Positions 9,381-17,210 of a DNA stretch of 64,000 bases are shown here, one piece after another. The notes beneath the pieces were generated by a model. That model was given only the letters and a program-made list of their open reading frames with translations, was not told where the DNA came from and did not search any database. How positions within the stretch are numbered: position 1 is the stretch's first letter; each line of letters opens with the position of its first letter. The translations under genes were made by a program, and so were the position numbers. The DNA is from Amnibacterium flavum (lineage in GTDB: Bacteria; Actinomycetota; Actinomycetes; Actinomycetales; Microbacteriaceae), in NCBI RefSeq assembly GCF_003097495.1, contig NZ_QEOP01000001.1:1302001-1366000 (forward strand), in the 5' to 3' direction.

Positions 9381-9414
9381 TGAGGGGTCGCGCCCGCTCG
9401 GGCGCGACCCTTCA
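9381..9414. terminator. Bidirectional hairpin between convergent genes
   Basis: A 12-bp perfect GC stem, GGGTCGCGCCCG (9385-9396) with CGGGCGCGACCC (9399-9410), extended by TGA/TCA with a mismatch. It sits exactly between the convergent alcohol dehydrogenase and metallo-hydrolase genes, and includes the latter's stop codon. Confidence 0.75.
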
Positions 9415-10056
9415 GAGGTCGATGGTCTCGCCGGGCTGGAGGGGGAAGAACTCGCCGCCGGCAGCCTCGGTCACATCCTTGATGCGTGCGTAGTGCAGGT
9501 TCTTGCCGATCTGGGACAGGGGCATGTCGTGCATCGGGAAGGTGCGCGCGGGAGCGACCGCTGTCACGAAGTCCATCACCTCGCTGATCTTCAGCCAAGG
9601 GGCCGAGGCGGGAGTCGCCAGAGTGTCGATCTTCACGTCCTCGGGGATCGAGAACGAATCGCCCGGGTAGTAGAGAGCGTCGTTGATCAGCACGCCGACG
9701 TTGTCGATCACGGGGATCGAGGGGTGGATGACCGCATGCCTGCCTCCGAAGAAACGAAGGGTGAACGGCTCGATGGTCACGGTGTCGCCCGGCGCGACGA
9801 CCTGCACGTCGAATCCGGAGGCCGCGAGAGCGACGCCCTCGGGGCCGTAGATCTTCGCATCGGGATTGTTCGCGAGGATGCGATTCAGCTGCTCCTCCGA
9901 CCAGTGATCGGGGTGCTCGTGGGTGATCACGATCGCCACGGTGTTGCCCGTCTCGGTGATCGCGGTCGTCAAGGCGCCGGGATCGAGGAACAGGGTCTTG
10001 CCCGCTTGGTCGATGCGCAGGGTGGAGTGCTCTAACTTCGTGACTCTCATGGGCAT
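9412..10056 (-). CDS. UlaG-like metal-dependent hydrolase (MBL fold)
   Basis: 214-aa metallo-beta-lactamase-fold protein of the UlaG / YtkL group. The metal motif HEHPDH is intact in VAIVITHEHPDHWS and the N-terminal LEHSTLRID with FLDPG is typical. Family members include L-ascorbate-6-phosphate lactonase and many of unknown substrate, so only the fold is assigned. ATG 10056 is chosen because GAGGTG lies 7 nt upstream on the minus strand; ATG 10050 two codons later is the alternative. Divergent from the copper ATPase, whose operator lies about 40 bases away; a shared copper response is possible but not shown. Confidence 0.78.
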   Translation of the reverse strand: MPMRVTKLEHSTLRIDQAGKTLFLDPGALTTAITETGNTVAIVITHEHPDHWSEEQLNRILANNPDAKIYGPEGVALAASGFDVQVVAPGDTVTIEPFTLRFFGGRHAVIHPSIPVIDNVGVLINDALYYPGDSFSIPEDVKIDTLATPASAPWLKISEVMDFVTAVAPARTFPMHDMPLSQIGKNLHYARIKDVTEAAGGEFFPLQPGETIDL

Positions 10057-10094
10057 CAGCCAACACCTCGAACCTGAACGAAGCAAACCGGGAA

Positions 10095-10113
10095 TATACC
10101 TCTGGGGGGTATA
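10095..10113. promoter_or_regulatory. CsoR-type copper operator
   Basis: Perfect 6-bp inverted repeat TATACC-n7-GGTATA with a G-run centre, directly upstream of the copper ATPase start. This is the form of known CsoR boxes (AT-rich flank, C-run/G-run dyad). No csoR gene is inside the window, so the repressor must be elsewhere. Assignment rests on the motif and the target gene. Confidence 0.72.
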
Positions 10114-10127
10114 GGTTGGTGAGCATC

Positions 10128-12431
10128 ATGGCAGCCGATCGACACACCTCGCACGAGCACGGAGCAGCGGCGGAGCACGCCCACGAGCAGGCGCCGCACG
10201 GCGGATCGGATGCCTCGGCCCACGACCACTCCGGCAGCCACAAGGGCGCCGATCACGCGCACACCGAGTCCGGCCCGGCACACGGTCACGGCGCCCACGG
10301 TCACGCGGCGCCCGATGATGCCGCCCACGATCACGGCGGCCATGAACATGGCGCCCACGATCACGGTGCCCATAAACATGGCGCCCACGATCACGGTGCC
10401 CATGATCACGGTGCTCACGATCACGGTGCCCACGATCATTCCGGCCATGCGGGTCACGACCCCGCGATCTTCCGCCGCAAGTTCTGGCTGAGCCTCGTCC
10501 TGACCATTCCGACGCTCGTCTTCTCGCACGGACTCCAGGAGATCGTCGGCCTCGACGGTCCGCGCTTCCCGGGTAGCGAGTTCATCCCGGCCGTGTTCGG
10601 CACGATCCTCTTCTTCTACGGAGGGCTCGTCTTCCTCCGTGGGGGAGTCGATGAACTGCGCGCGGGGTCTCCCGGCATGATGACCCTCATCTCGCTGGCC
10701 ATCGTCGTCGCGTTCGGCTACAGCGCGGCCGTGACCCTCGGGCTCGAGGGCATGGACTTCTGGTGGGAGCTCGCCACCCTCATCACGATCATGCTGCTCG
10801 GCCACTGGATCGAGATGTCCGCGGTGATGAGCGCCGGCAACGCGCTCGGCGCCCTCGCCTCCCTGCTGCCCGACCGGGCCGAACGGCTCCTGCCCGGCGC
10901 CGACCCGTCCCTCGCCGACGACACCGAGACCGTTCCGGTGTCAGAGCTCGCGACCGGCGACCTCGTGGTGGTGCGCCCCGGGCAGGCGGTCCCCGCCGAC
11001 GGCGACGTCGTGGACGGTGAAGCAGACGTCGACGAATCGCTTCTCACGGGCGAGTCCCGCCCGGTCCGAGTCGCTCCCGGCGTGGGCGTCGTCGCGGGCA
11101 GCATCGTGACCGGCGCCCTGACGGTGAAGGTCGCCAGGACAGGTGAGCAGACCGCGCTGGCCGGCATCATGCGACTCGTCGCCGAGGCCCAGGCCAGCAA
11201 GTCACCCGCGCAGCTGCTCGCCGACCGCGCCGCCAAGTGGCTGTTCTACGTCGCAGTCGCGGTCGCGCTGGTCACCGTGATCGCCTGGGCGATCATCCGG
11301 CCCGACGACCCCGCATTCACGCTCGAACGGGTCGTGACCGTGCTGATCATCGCCTGCCCGCATGCGCTGGGTCTCGCGATCCCGCTCGTCGCCCAGATCT
11401 CCACCTCGATCGGCGCTCGCGTCGGTCTGCTCGTCCGCGACCGCGCGGCGCTCGAAGAGGCGCGACGGATCCAGGTCGTCGTCTTCGACAAGACGGGAAC
11501 CCTCACCCAAGGGCGCCAGGGAGTCGTCGAGATCGGCGCCCACAACGACAGGGACGACGAGCTGCTCTCCCTCGCCGCCGCCGCCGAGTCGCGATCCGAG
11601 CACCCCATCGCCCGCGCGATCGTCGCGGCCGCGAGCGAACGCGGGCTCAGTGTCGTACGGGCCGAGTCGATGGAGTCGCTCGCGGGTCGCGGAGTCACCG
11701 CCCGGGTCGGCGAGCGGACCGTCGCGGTGCTGAGCCCCGGTGCGCTGTCCGCCCGCTCGGTGAGCGTCGACGACGTGCTGGCAGCGGGCGCGGCGGCCGT
11801 GCAGAGCCTGGGTCACACGGTCGTCTGGGTGACAGTCGACGATCAGGTCGCCGGCTACCTGGCGCTCGCGGACGTCATCCGTCCCGAGGCGCGTGAAGCC
11901 GTCTCGCGCCTGAGGGCCCGCGGCGTCCGCGTCGCCATGGTCACGGGCGACGCCCGGGAGGTGGCCGACGCGGTCGCCGCAGAGGTCGGAATCGACGAGG
12001 TGCTCGCCGAGGTGCTGCCCGAGGACAAGGCCGCCACCATCCGCGAACTGCAGAAGGGCGGAACCCGGGTCGCGATGGTCGGCGACGGCGTCAACGATGC
12101 GCCCGCCCTCGCGCAGGCCGACATCGGCATCGCGATCGGAGCGGGAACCGACGTCGCGATCGAGTCGGCCGGCATCGTCCTCGCCTCCGACGACCCGCGC
12201 GGAGTCGACGACGTGCTGACCCTGTCCACCGCGACGTACCGCAAGATGGCTCAGAACCTCGGCTGGGCGGTCGGCTATAACGTGATCTCCCTCCCCCTCG
12301 CCACCGGCGTCGCCATCGGCATCGGCCTGCTCGTCTCGCCGGCCGTCGGCGCGATCCTCATGTCGCTGTCGACGATCGTCGTAGCGCTCAACGCGCAGCT
12401 GCTGCGCCGCCTCAAGCTGGGCGGTCGCTGA
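10128..12431 (+). CDS. copB: Copper-translocating P1B-type ATPase, CPH (CopB) class
   Basis: Membrane ATPase of 767 aa exporting copper. The first ~110 residues are extremely His-rich with eight AHDHG-like units, replacing a classical CxxC metal-binding domain. Eight membrane helices are expected; the metal-channel motif is C410-P-H, the P1B-3 signature linked to Cu2+/Ag+ export, not CPC. The actuator TGES, phosphorylation site D454KTGTLT, and hinge GDGVNDAP are intact. Start choice: ATG 10128 has GGTGAG four bases upstream; in-frame GTG 10119 and TTG 10116 are alternatives. The palindromic operator just upstream argues for CsoR-controlled induction by copper. Confidence 0.92.
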   Translation: MAADRHTSHEHGAAAEHAHEQAPHGGSDASAHDHSGSHKGADHAHTESGPAHGHGAHGHAAPDDAAHDHGGHEHGAHDHGAHKHGAHDHGAHDHGAHDHGAHDHSGHAGHDPAIFRRKFWLSLVLTIPTLVFSHGLQEIVGLDGPRFPGSEFIPAVFGTILFFYGGLVFLRGGVDELRAGSPGMMTLISLAIVVAFGYSAAVTLGLEGMDFWWELATLITIMLLGHWIEMSAVMSAGNALGALASLLPDRAERLLPGADPSLADDTETVPVSELATGDLVVVRPGQAVPADGDVVDGEADVDESLLTGESRPVRVAPGVGVVAGSIVTGALTVKVARTGEQTALAGIMRLVAEAQASKSPAQLLADRAAKWLFYVAVAVALVTVIAWAIIRPDDPAFTLERVVTVLIIACPHALGLAIPLVAQISTSIGARVGLLVRDRAALEEARRIQVVVFDKTGTLTQGRQGVVEIGAHNDRDDELLSLAAAAESRSEHPIARAIVAAASERGLSVVRAESMESLAGRGVTARVGERTVAVLSPGALSARSVSVDDVLAAGAAAVQSLGHTVVWVTVDDQVAGYLALADVIRPEAREAVSRLRARGVRVAMVTGDAREVADAVAAEVGIDEVLAEVLPEDKAATIRELQKGGTRVAMVGDGVNDAPALAQADIGIAIGAGTDVAIESAGIVLASDDPRGVDDVLTLSTATYRKMAQNLGWAVGYNVISLPLATGVAIGIGLLVSPAVGAILMSLSTIVVALNAQLLRRLKLGGR
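10323..10442 (+). repeat. 15-bp tandem repeat encoding AHDHG units in CopB
   Basis: Eight in-frame 15-bp units (starts at 10323, 10338, 10353, 10368, 10383, 10398, 10413, 10428), each coding roughly Ala-His-Asp-His-Gly; Glu or Lys replaces Asp in some. Because the unit is a multiple of three, copy-number slippage would lengthen or shorten the metal-binding tail without frameshift. Confidence 0.9.
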
Positions 12432-12462
12432 CCTCTCGATCCGCCGCTCCGCGGATGGATCT

Positions 12463-12489
12463 GCCGACGCCTCCGAGCGAGGCGTCGGC
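12463..12489 (+). terminator. Hairpin after copB
   Basis: 11-bp perfect stem GCCGACGCCTC / GAGGCGTCGGC with a 5-nt loop, 32 bases after the copB stop. No T-run follows, so it may be a weak or U-less terminator. Confidence 0.55.
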
Positions 12490-12508
12490 CTCGGCGACGG
12501 TTCTCCGC

Positions 12509-12514
12509 CAAGAT
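12509..12514 (+). promoter_or_regulatory. -10-like hexamer CAAGAT, leaderless start
   Basis: CAAGAT ends 6 nt before ATG 12521 with no SD between, fitting the leaderless layout seen for other genes in the window. Confidence 0.4.
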
Positions 12515-12520
12515 GTCCAG

Positions 12521-13420
12521 ATGGCCTCCCGTCGTCGTGTGGTGCTCGCGATCAATCCCAGCGCCTCGTTCGGCAAAGGCCGCGCGGTCGGTCCGCGGAC
12601 CGAGGAGCGGCTCCGAGCCGCCGGATACGAGGTCACCGCGCTGTCCGAAGGCAGCATGGCCGAACTGCAGGCGGCGGCGCGCGCCGCGATCGACCGCGGA
12701 ACGGACGCGCTCGTCGTCGTCGGCGGCGACGGCATGGTCCACCTGGGCGTGGGTCTCGTGGCGACCACCGACGTGCCGCTCGGCATCGTGCCATCCGGCA
12801 CCGGCAACGACGCCGCGCGCGGACTGGGGATCCCGCTCGGCGACACCGAAGCGGCGATCAGCAGACTGCTCGCATCGCTCGAGGCGCCGGCCCGGACGAT
12901 CGATGCCGGACTCATCCGGCACGGCGCCGGCCAGACCTGGTTCGTGTCCGTGCTGTCCGCCGGGTTCGACGCGATCGTCAACGAGCGTGCCAACCGGATG
13001 CGCCACCCGAAGGGGCCGAGCCGGTACACCCTCGCACTGCTGCGCGAACTCATCGTCCTCCACCCGCTCCACTACCGTCTCGTCGTCGACGGCGTCTCCC
13101 GCGACGCCCGCGGCGTGCTGCTCGCGCTCGCCAACAACACCTCACTGGGCGGCGGAATGCAGATCGCGCCCGACGCGGAACTCGACGACGGCCTGTTCGA
13201 CCTCGTCCTCGTCGGGCCCGTCACCCGGCTGCGCTTCCTGCGCCTGTTCCCGAAGGTGTTCTCGGGCGCGCACACCTCCCTCGACATCGTCGACATCGTG
13301 CGGGCCCGGTCGGTTCGGATCGATGCTCCGGGCATCGTCGCCTACGCGGACGGGGAGCGGATCGCGGCTCTCCCCGTCGACGTCGAGGTGAGACAGGGCG
13401 CCCTGCAGGTCCTCGCCTGA
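12521..13420 (+). CDS. Diacylglycerol/lipid kinase family protein (DagK/YegS type)
   Basis: 299-aa soluble lipid kinase with the diacylglycerol-kinase catalytic fold. The nucleotide site VVVGGDGMVH (residues about 66-75) and PSGTGNDAARGLG (about 88-100) are typical, as is the C-terminal beta-sandwich ending in VDGEVRQ-like DVEVRQGALQVLA. Members phosphorylate diacylglycerol, sphingosine-like lipids or phosphatidylglycerol; which lipid is unknown here. Start set at ATG 12521 since the upstream in-frame ATG 12455 would translate through the terminator hairpin. It ends just before the tRNA-Glu promoter. Confidence 0.87.
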   Translation: MASRRRVVLAINPSASFGKGRAVGPRTEERLRAAGYEVTALSEGSMAELQAAARAAIDRGTDALVVVGGDGMVHLGVGLVATTDVPLGIVPSGTGNDAARGLGIPLGDTEAAISRLLASLEAPARTIDAGLIRHGAGQTWFVSVLSAGFDAIVNERANRMRHPKGPSRYTLALLRELIVLHPLHYRLVVDGVSRDARGVLLALANNTSLGGGMQIAPDAELDDGLFDLVLVGPVTRLRFLRLFPKVFSGAHTSLDIVDIVRARSVRIDAPGIVAYADGERIAALPVDVEVRQGALQVLA

Positions 13421-13427
13421 GCCGCGA

Positions 13428-13457
13428 TTGGAGAGTGGCGCGCTGATCGCCTATACT
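13428..13457 (+). promoter_or_regulatory. Promoter of tRNA-Glu
   Basis: -35-like TTGGAG (13428-13433) and -10 TATACT (13452-13457) with an 18-bp spacer, about 35 bases before the mature tRNA. This is the best classical housekeeping sigma promoter in the window. Confidence 0.75.
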
Positions 13458-13491
13458 CGACGAGGCGTTCGGCAAGCCGGACGTCAGCTAG

Positions 13492-13567
13492 GGCCCCATC
13501 GTTTAGCGGCCTAGGACGTCGCCCTCTCACGGCGGTAACGCGGGTTCAAATCCCGCTGGGGTCACCA
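13492..13567 (+). tRNA. tRNA-Glu (anticodon CTC)
   Basis: Acceptor GGCCCCA pairs with TGGGGTC (one G-T), the anticodon loop CTCTCAC gives CTC, and the T arm GCGGG/CCCGC with TTCAAAT loop is standard. Discriminator A at 13564 is followed by CCA (13565-13567) in the genome, unlike tRNA-Gln at 3.4 kb. Confidence 0.94.
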
Positions 13568-13569
13568 AC

Positions 13570-13605
13570 AGAAGCAGGCCGCCCATCGGGCGGCCTGCTT
13601 CTTTT
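13570..13605 (+). terminator. Rho-independent terminator of tRNA-Glu
   Basis: Perfect 15-bp stem AGAAGCAGGCCGCCC / GGGCGGCCTGCTTCT with a 3-nt loop followed by TTT, three bases after the tRNA CCA. The following 13606-13750 stretch shows no gene. Confidence 0.93.
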
Positions 13606-13750
13606 CGTCAGCCCTGCTTTCTTCGTCAGCGCAGTTCCGCTGGGACCGCAGCGTCGCTGAGAACGCCTCGGTGCCGTTTCCGATCGTCAGCGGTCGCTGC
13701 GGACCATCGGGCGGTGGTCGGTTCGCCCAGGTGGCACCAGGGTGGCCGTC

Positions 13751-13756
13751 TACTCT
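13751..13756 (+). promoter_or_regulatory. -10 hexamer TACTCT, leaderless start of the ACAD/PIG-L/GT2 operon
   Basis: TACTCT ends 6 nt before ATG 13763; no SD present. It would drive the three overlapping genes downstream. Confidence 0.55.
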
Positions 13757-13762
13757 GGGCCC

Positions 13763-14815
13763 ATGGTCGACGCCGCGCCCCCGTCGGAGGGCGCACCCCT
13801 TCTCGGCGGTCGCACGATCGACGCCGACGCCCTCTTCGCGCAGGCGATCCCAATCCGCGGCTCGGCGACGGCGGCCATCGACCTCGCCCGGCGCATCGGA
13901 TCGCAACTGCCGCGACCGGGATCCGGCCGGACCCTGGACCTCTGGCGGGCGCTCGCCGCGCTGTCCGCCGCCGATCTCACCGCCGGTCGGGTGGTCGAAG
14001 CCCACACCGACGCTCTCTCCATCCTCGACCAGGCGGGGCTGCCGATCCCCGCGGACCGCACCTGGGGCGTCTTCGCCGCTGAGGCGTCCGGGGTGCGTCT
14101 CGACGCCACCGTCGCGGCCGGCGGGTTCCGCCTCACGGGGACGAAGCCGTGGTGCTCGCTCGCCGGCCACCTCGACTCCGCTCTGGTCACCGCCCACACG
14201 GATGGTGGGCATCGCCGCCTCTTCTCCCTCGACCTGCGGGACGCCGGCGTGACAGTGCAACGCGACTCCTGGTTCGCGGCCGGGCTGCGGGAGGTCGAGA
14301 GCGGACCCGTCCACTTCGACGACGTCGCAGCCGAACCCGTCGGAGCCGATGAGTGGTACCTCGACCGCCCCGGCTTCAGCTGGGGAGGAGCGGGTGTGGC
14401 AGCCTGCTGGTACGGGGGAGCGGTCGGGGTCGCCCGCGCACTCCTGTCCTCGGCCCGACGCCGCGAGCCCGATCAGATCGCGCAGTCGCACATCGGCGCG
14501 GTCGACATCGCGCTCGGATCGGCGCGCCGGGCACTCGAAGCCGCGGCGCAGGCGATCGACTCCGGACACCTCGACCGCGAGAAGTCATCGGTGCTCGCCG
14601 AGCGCGTGCGCACGACCGTCGCCGATGCCGCCGAGGCGGTCCTCACCCGGGTTGGCCACGCCCTCGGACCCGCACCGCTCGCCTTCGACGAGATCCACGC
14701 GCGCCGCGTCGCCGACCTCACCATCTATCTGCGCCAGCACCACGCCGAACGCGACGAGGCGGCCCTCGGCCGCGCGGTCGTCGCCGCCGACGCGGAGGGG
14801 GAGCCGCCGTGGTGA
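13763..14815 (+). CDS. Acyl-CoA-dehydrogenase-like protein (operon gene 1)
   Basis: 350-aa protein with the acyl-CoA dehydrogenase fold: N-terminal helical part, a beta domain with GGFRLTGTKPWCSLAGHLDSALVTA (residues about 118-142), and a C-terminal helical bundle ending with LRQHHAERDEAALGR. It is shorter than catabolic ACADs and I cannot see a convincing catalytic Glu by eye, so it may act on a carrier-bound or non-CoA substrate. It overlaps the next gene by 4 bases (GTGA) and so belongs to a deacetylase/methyltransferase/glycosyltransferase cassette. In that setting it may oxidise or release an acyl group of a glycoconjugate; this is inference. Confidence 0.75.
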   Translation: MVDAAPPSEGAPLLGGRTIDADALFAQAIPIRGSATAAIDLARRIGSQLPRPGSGRTLDLWRALAALSAADLTAGRVVEAHTDALSILDQAGLPIPADRTWGVFAAEASGVRLDATVAAGGFRLTGTKPWCSLAGHLDSALVTAHTDGGHRRLFSLDLRDAGVTVQRDSWFAAGLREVESGPVHFDDVAAEPVGADEWYLDRPGFSWGGAGVAACWYGGAVGVARALLSSARRREPDQIAQSHIGAVDIALGSARRALEAAAQAIDSGHLDREKSSVLAERVRTTVADAAEAVLTRVGHALGPAPLAFDEIHARRVADLTIYLRQHHAERDEAALGRAVVAADAEGEPPW

Positions 14816-16173
14816 CGTTCGACTCGGCCGACCCCGGAACAGATCCGGCCGACTGGCTGCGCTCGCCCGTCGTCCTCGGCGCTCAGCCCCGCGACGCCGC
14901 CGAGTACCGCTCCCTGGTCGTCGCGGTCGCCCATCCGGACGACGAGACGCTCGCTGCGGGAGGACTGATCGCCCGTTTCGCAGCCTCCGCGCGACCGGTC
15001 ACCGTAATCGTCGCGACCGACGGAAGCGGGTCGCACCCCGATTCGCCGACGACCACCCCCGCCGAGCTCAGCGCCCGCCGGTCGGACGAGCTCCGCGCCG
15101 CGGTCGCGATCCTCGCACCGGCAGCCGATCTGATCGAACTCGGCCTGCCCGACGGCGGCCTCGCCGACCGGCACGACCGGATCGTCGCCGAGATCCGCGG
15201 TCGCCTGTCCGACGGCGCCCTGCTGGTCAGCACTGCGGTCGACGACGGGCACCCCGACCACGAGGCCGTCGCCCGCGCCGCGGTCGACGCCGCGGGCGGG
15301 CGCGACCACTGGCAGGCGCCCATCTGGTTCTGGCACTGGGGAGAGCCCGGCCGGGACCCGGCCCGGCGTGCGACCGCGATCGCGCTCACCCCCGAGGAGC
15401 GCTCGCGCAAGGCGAGGGCCTCGGCCGCTCACGGCAGCCAGATCGCCCCGCTGTCCCCACTCCCCGGAGACGAGGCGCTGCTGTCCCGCAGGTTCCTGAC
15501 GAACTTCGACCGCGACACGGAGACCTTCTTCGCCGCGGGCGACTACCGAGCGGACGGAGGGGCGCCCCGGGCGGGCGAGGCTTTGACGCGGGAGTTCTTC
15601 GACGAGTTCTACACCCAGGGCGACGACCCCTGGGGGTTCGAGACGCGCTGGTACGAGGAGCGGAAGCGGGCGATCCTGCTCGCATCGCTGCCGCGCCAGC
15701 GGTTCGCGTCGGCGCTCGAACTGGGCTCGTCCAACGGGGTCCTCACGGCGGACCTCGCCGGCCGGGTCGACGCCCTGCTCGCCACCGACATCGTCGAGGC
15801 GCCCCTCGAGGTGGCGCGTCGACGCCTGGCCGACTCCCCGCATGTCCGCTTCGAGCGGCGCACCCTGCCGGCCGAGTGGCCCGACGGGCGGTTCGACCTC
15901 ATCGTCATGTCCGAGATGGGCTACTACCTCGACGCTCGATCACTGCACCGGCTGATCCGGCTTTGCCGCCAATCGCTCACTGCCGACGGCGTTCTCGTCG
16001 CCTGCCACTGGCGGCATCCCGTGGCCGAGTACCCGCTCTCGGGCGACGCCGTGCACGCGGCGCTCGAGGGCAGCGGGATCCCGATCATCGCCAACCACCT
16101 CGAGGCCGACTTCCGACTCGAGGTCCGCAGCTCCGACGGCGCGTCCGTCGCGCAGCGGACGGGGCTCGCATGA
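14812..16173 (+). CDS. Fused PIG-L deacetylase / NodS-like SAM methyltransferase
   Basis: 453-aa two-domain protein. Residues about 30-235 are a PIG-L (GlcNAc de-N-acetylase) domain: zinc motif AHPDDE with H41, then ATDGSGSHPDS and the distal DGHPDHEAV. Residues about 260-453 are a class I methyltransferase like NodS: FYTQGDDPWGFETRWYEERKR, motif I ALELGSSNGVLT (about 300-311), then LIVMSEMGYYLD. NodS N-methylates a deacetylated amino sugar in Nod factors; here deacetylase and methyltransferase are one chain, suggesting sequential N-deacetylation and N-methylation of a sugar. Starts at GTG 14812 (GTGA overlap); ends with ATGA overlap to the glycosyltransferase. Confidence 0.85.
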   Translation: MTFDSADPGTDPADWLRSPVVLGAQPRDAAEYRSLVVAVAHPDDETLAAGGLIARFAASARPVTVIVATDGSGSHPDSPTTTPAELSARRSDELRAAVAILAPAADLIELGLPDGGLADRHDRIVAEIRGRLSDGALLVSTAVDDGHPDHEAVARAAVDAAGGRDHWQAPIWFWHWGEPGRDPARRATAIALTPEERSRKARASAAHGSQIAPLSPLPGDEALLSRRFLTNFDRDTETFFAAGDYRADGGAPRAGEALTREFFDEFYTQGDDPWGFETRWYEERKRAILLASLPRQRFASALELGSSNGVLTADLAGRVDALLATDIVEAPLEVARRRLADSPHVRFERRTLPAEWPDGRFDLIVMSEMGYYLDARSLHRLIRLCRQSLTADGVLVACHWRHPVAEYPLSGDAVHAALEGSGIPIIANHLEADFRLEVRSSDGASVAQRTGLA

Positions 16174-16871
16174 GCGACAGCGCGCAGATCGAACTCGTCG
16201 GCGTCGTCATGCCGGTCCGCAATGAGGCCGCACTCCTCCCGCGCGCCCTCGACGCGCTCGCCGAGTCGATGGCGCAGGCCCGCGAGAGCACCGGGGTCGA
16301 GCTGCGGCTCCTCGTCGTCGACGATGCCAGCAGCGACGGGTCCGCCGACATCGCGGCCGCGCGGGCCGGCGTCGAGCTGCTGCGCAGTTCGGCGCGCTCG
16401 GTGGGGGCTGCCCGCGCCCTCGGCGCCGCGGCCCTGCTCGACGGGCGGGCGCCGGAGAGGGTGTGGATCGCGAGCACCGACGGCGACTCCGCGGTGCCCG
16501 CGAACTGGGTGCTGACGCATCTGCGGTTCGCGGCGGCCGGCGCCGAGGCCCTGCGTGGATCGATCCGGCCCGACCCCGCCGACCTGACCCTGGAGCAGCT
16601 CGACCTGTGGGGGCGACTGAATCCGCCGAGCGAATCCCACCCGCACATCCACGGCTGCAACCTCGGTGTTCGCGGCGACCGCTACCTCCAGGCCGGCGGG
16701 TTCGGCGGCGAGGAGGCGGATGAGGATGTGCGCCTCGTGATCCGCCTCACCGCGATCGGCGCCCGGGTGCTGAGCACCGACTCGGCGCCCGTGCTGACCT
16801 CCGCCCGCACGCACGGCCGAACCCCCGACGGATTCGCGCGCTACGTGCGCACCGCCCTCGAAGGCGCCTGA
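16170..16871 (+). CDS. Family 2 glycosyltransferase (operon gene 3)
   Basis: 233-aa GT-A fold glycosyltransferase. Motifs: VVMPVRNEAALLPRAL at the N-terminus, LLVVDDASSDGS, the metal-binding STDGDSAVP, and the acceptor-side HGCNLGVRGDRYLQAGGF with EEADEDVRL. No membrane helix, so cytoplasmic. Overlaps the deacetylase/methyltransferase gene by 4 bases (ATGA), so the three genes are translated together. The expected role is to add a sugar to the molecule modified by its neighbours; donor and acceptor unknown. Confidence 0.85.
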   Translation: MSDSAQIELVGVVMPVRNEAALLPRALDALAESMAQARESTGVELRLLVVDDASSDGSADIAAARAGVELLRSSARSVGAARALGAAALLDGRAPERVWIASTDGDSAVPANWVLTHLRFAAAGAEALRGSIRPDPADLTLEQLDLWGRLNPPSESHPHIHGCNLGVRGDRYLQAGGFGGEEADEDVRLVIRLTAIGARVLSTDSAPVLTSARTHGRTPDGFARYVRTALEGA

Positions 16872-16874
16872 CCC

Positions 16875-17160
16875 GCCCGTCGAGCTTGTCGAAGCGAGCG
16901 GTGCCGCCCGTTGAGCTCGTCGAAACGCAGGGCTGCCGCTCATTGAGCTCGTCGAAATGCAGGGCTGCCGCCCGTTGAGCCCGTCGAAACGCAGGGCTTG
17001 CCGCTCATTGAGCTCGTCGAAATGAAGGCGCTCGTTTCGACGGGCTCAACGGGCGGCGGGGTGGGGAGGGCGCTCGTGTCGGCGGGCTCAACGGGCGGGG
17101 TGGTTGAGGGCGCTCGTTTCGGCGGGCTCGACGGGCGGCGGGGTGATGGAGGCGCGCTCG
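16875..17160. repeat. Cluster of TTGAGCnCGTCGAAAC repeats, five direct and four inverted
   Basis: A ~22-bp element (GCCCGTTGAGCTCGTCGAAACG) occurs at 16875, 16905, 16938, 16970 and 17003, then in reverse complement at 17033, 17075, 17115 and, truncated, about 17155. Spacers are 8-20 bp and also similar (GCAGGGCTGCCG; GGCGGGGTGG). The switch of orientation near 17025-17033 makes a large potential hairpin. The 339 bases 16872-17210 contain no convincing gene. The reverse-strand form TTCGACGGGCTCA(A/G)CGGGCGG recurs at 50.06 kb. Confidence 0.88.
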
Positions 17161-17197
17161 TTTCGGCGGCGCGCGGGCGGTCGGCGCCCCGCGCCCC

Positions 17198-17203
17198 TAC
17201 AGT
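17198..17203 (+). promoter_or_regulatory. -10 hexamer TACAGT
   Basis: TACAGT lies 7 nt before ATG 17211 with no SD, suggesting a leaderless ltrA-type transcript starting right after the repeat cluster. Confidence 0.5.
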
Positions 17204-17210
17204 GCTGGGT

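Noticed and set aside
9352-9383. Tandem CACTGAACCGCTGA duplication after the alcohol dehydrogenase
   Set aside because: A two-copy 14-bp duplication next to the terminator; too small to mean more than a slippage event.
14349-16169. Long plus-strand extension upstream of the GT2 start
   Set aside because: The frame is a shadow of the deacetylase/methyltransferase gene; the ATG at 16170 with ATGA overlap begins exactly at the GT2 domain.
16875-17160. CRISPR-like array
   Set aside because: Spacers are 8-20 bp and themselves similar, orientation flips, and no cas genes are near.
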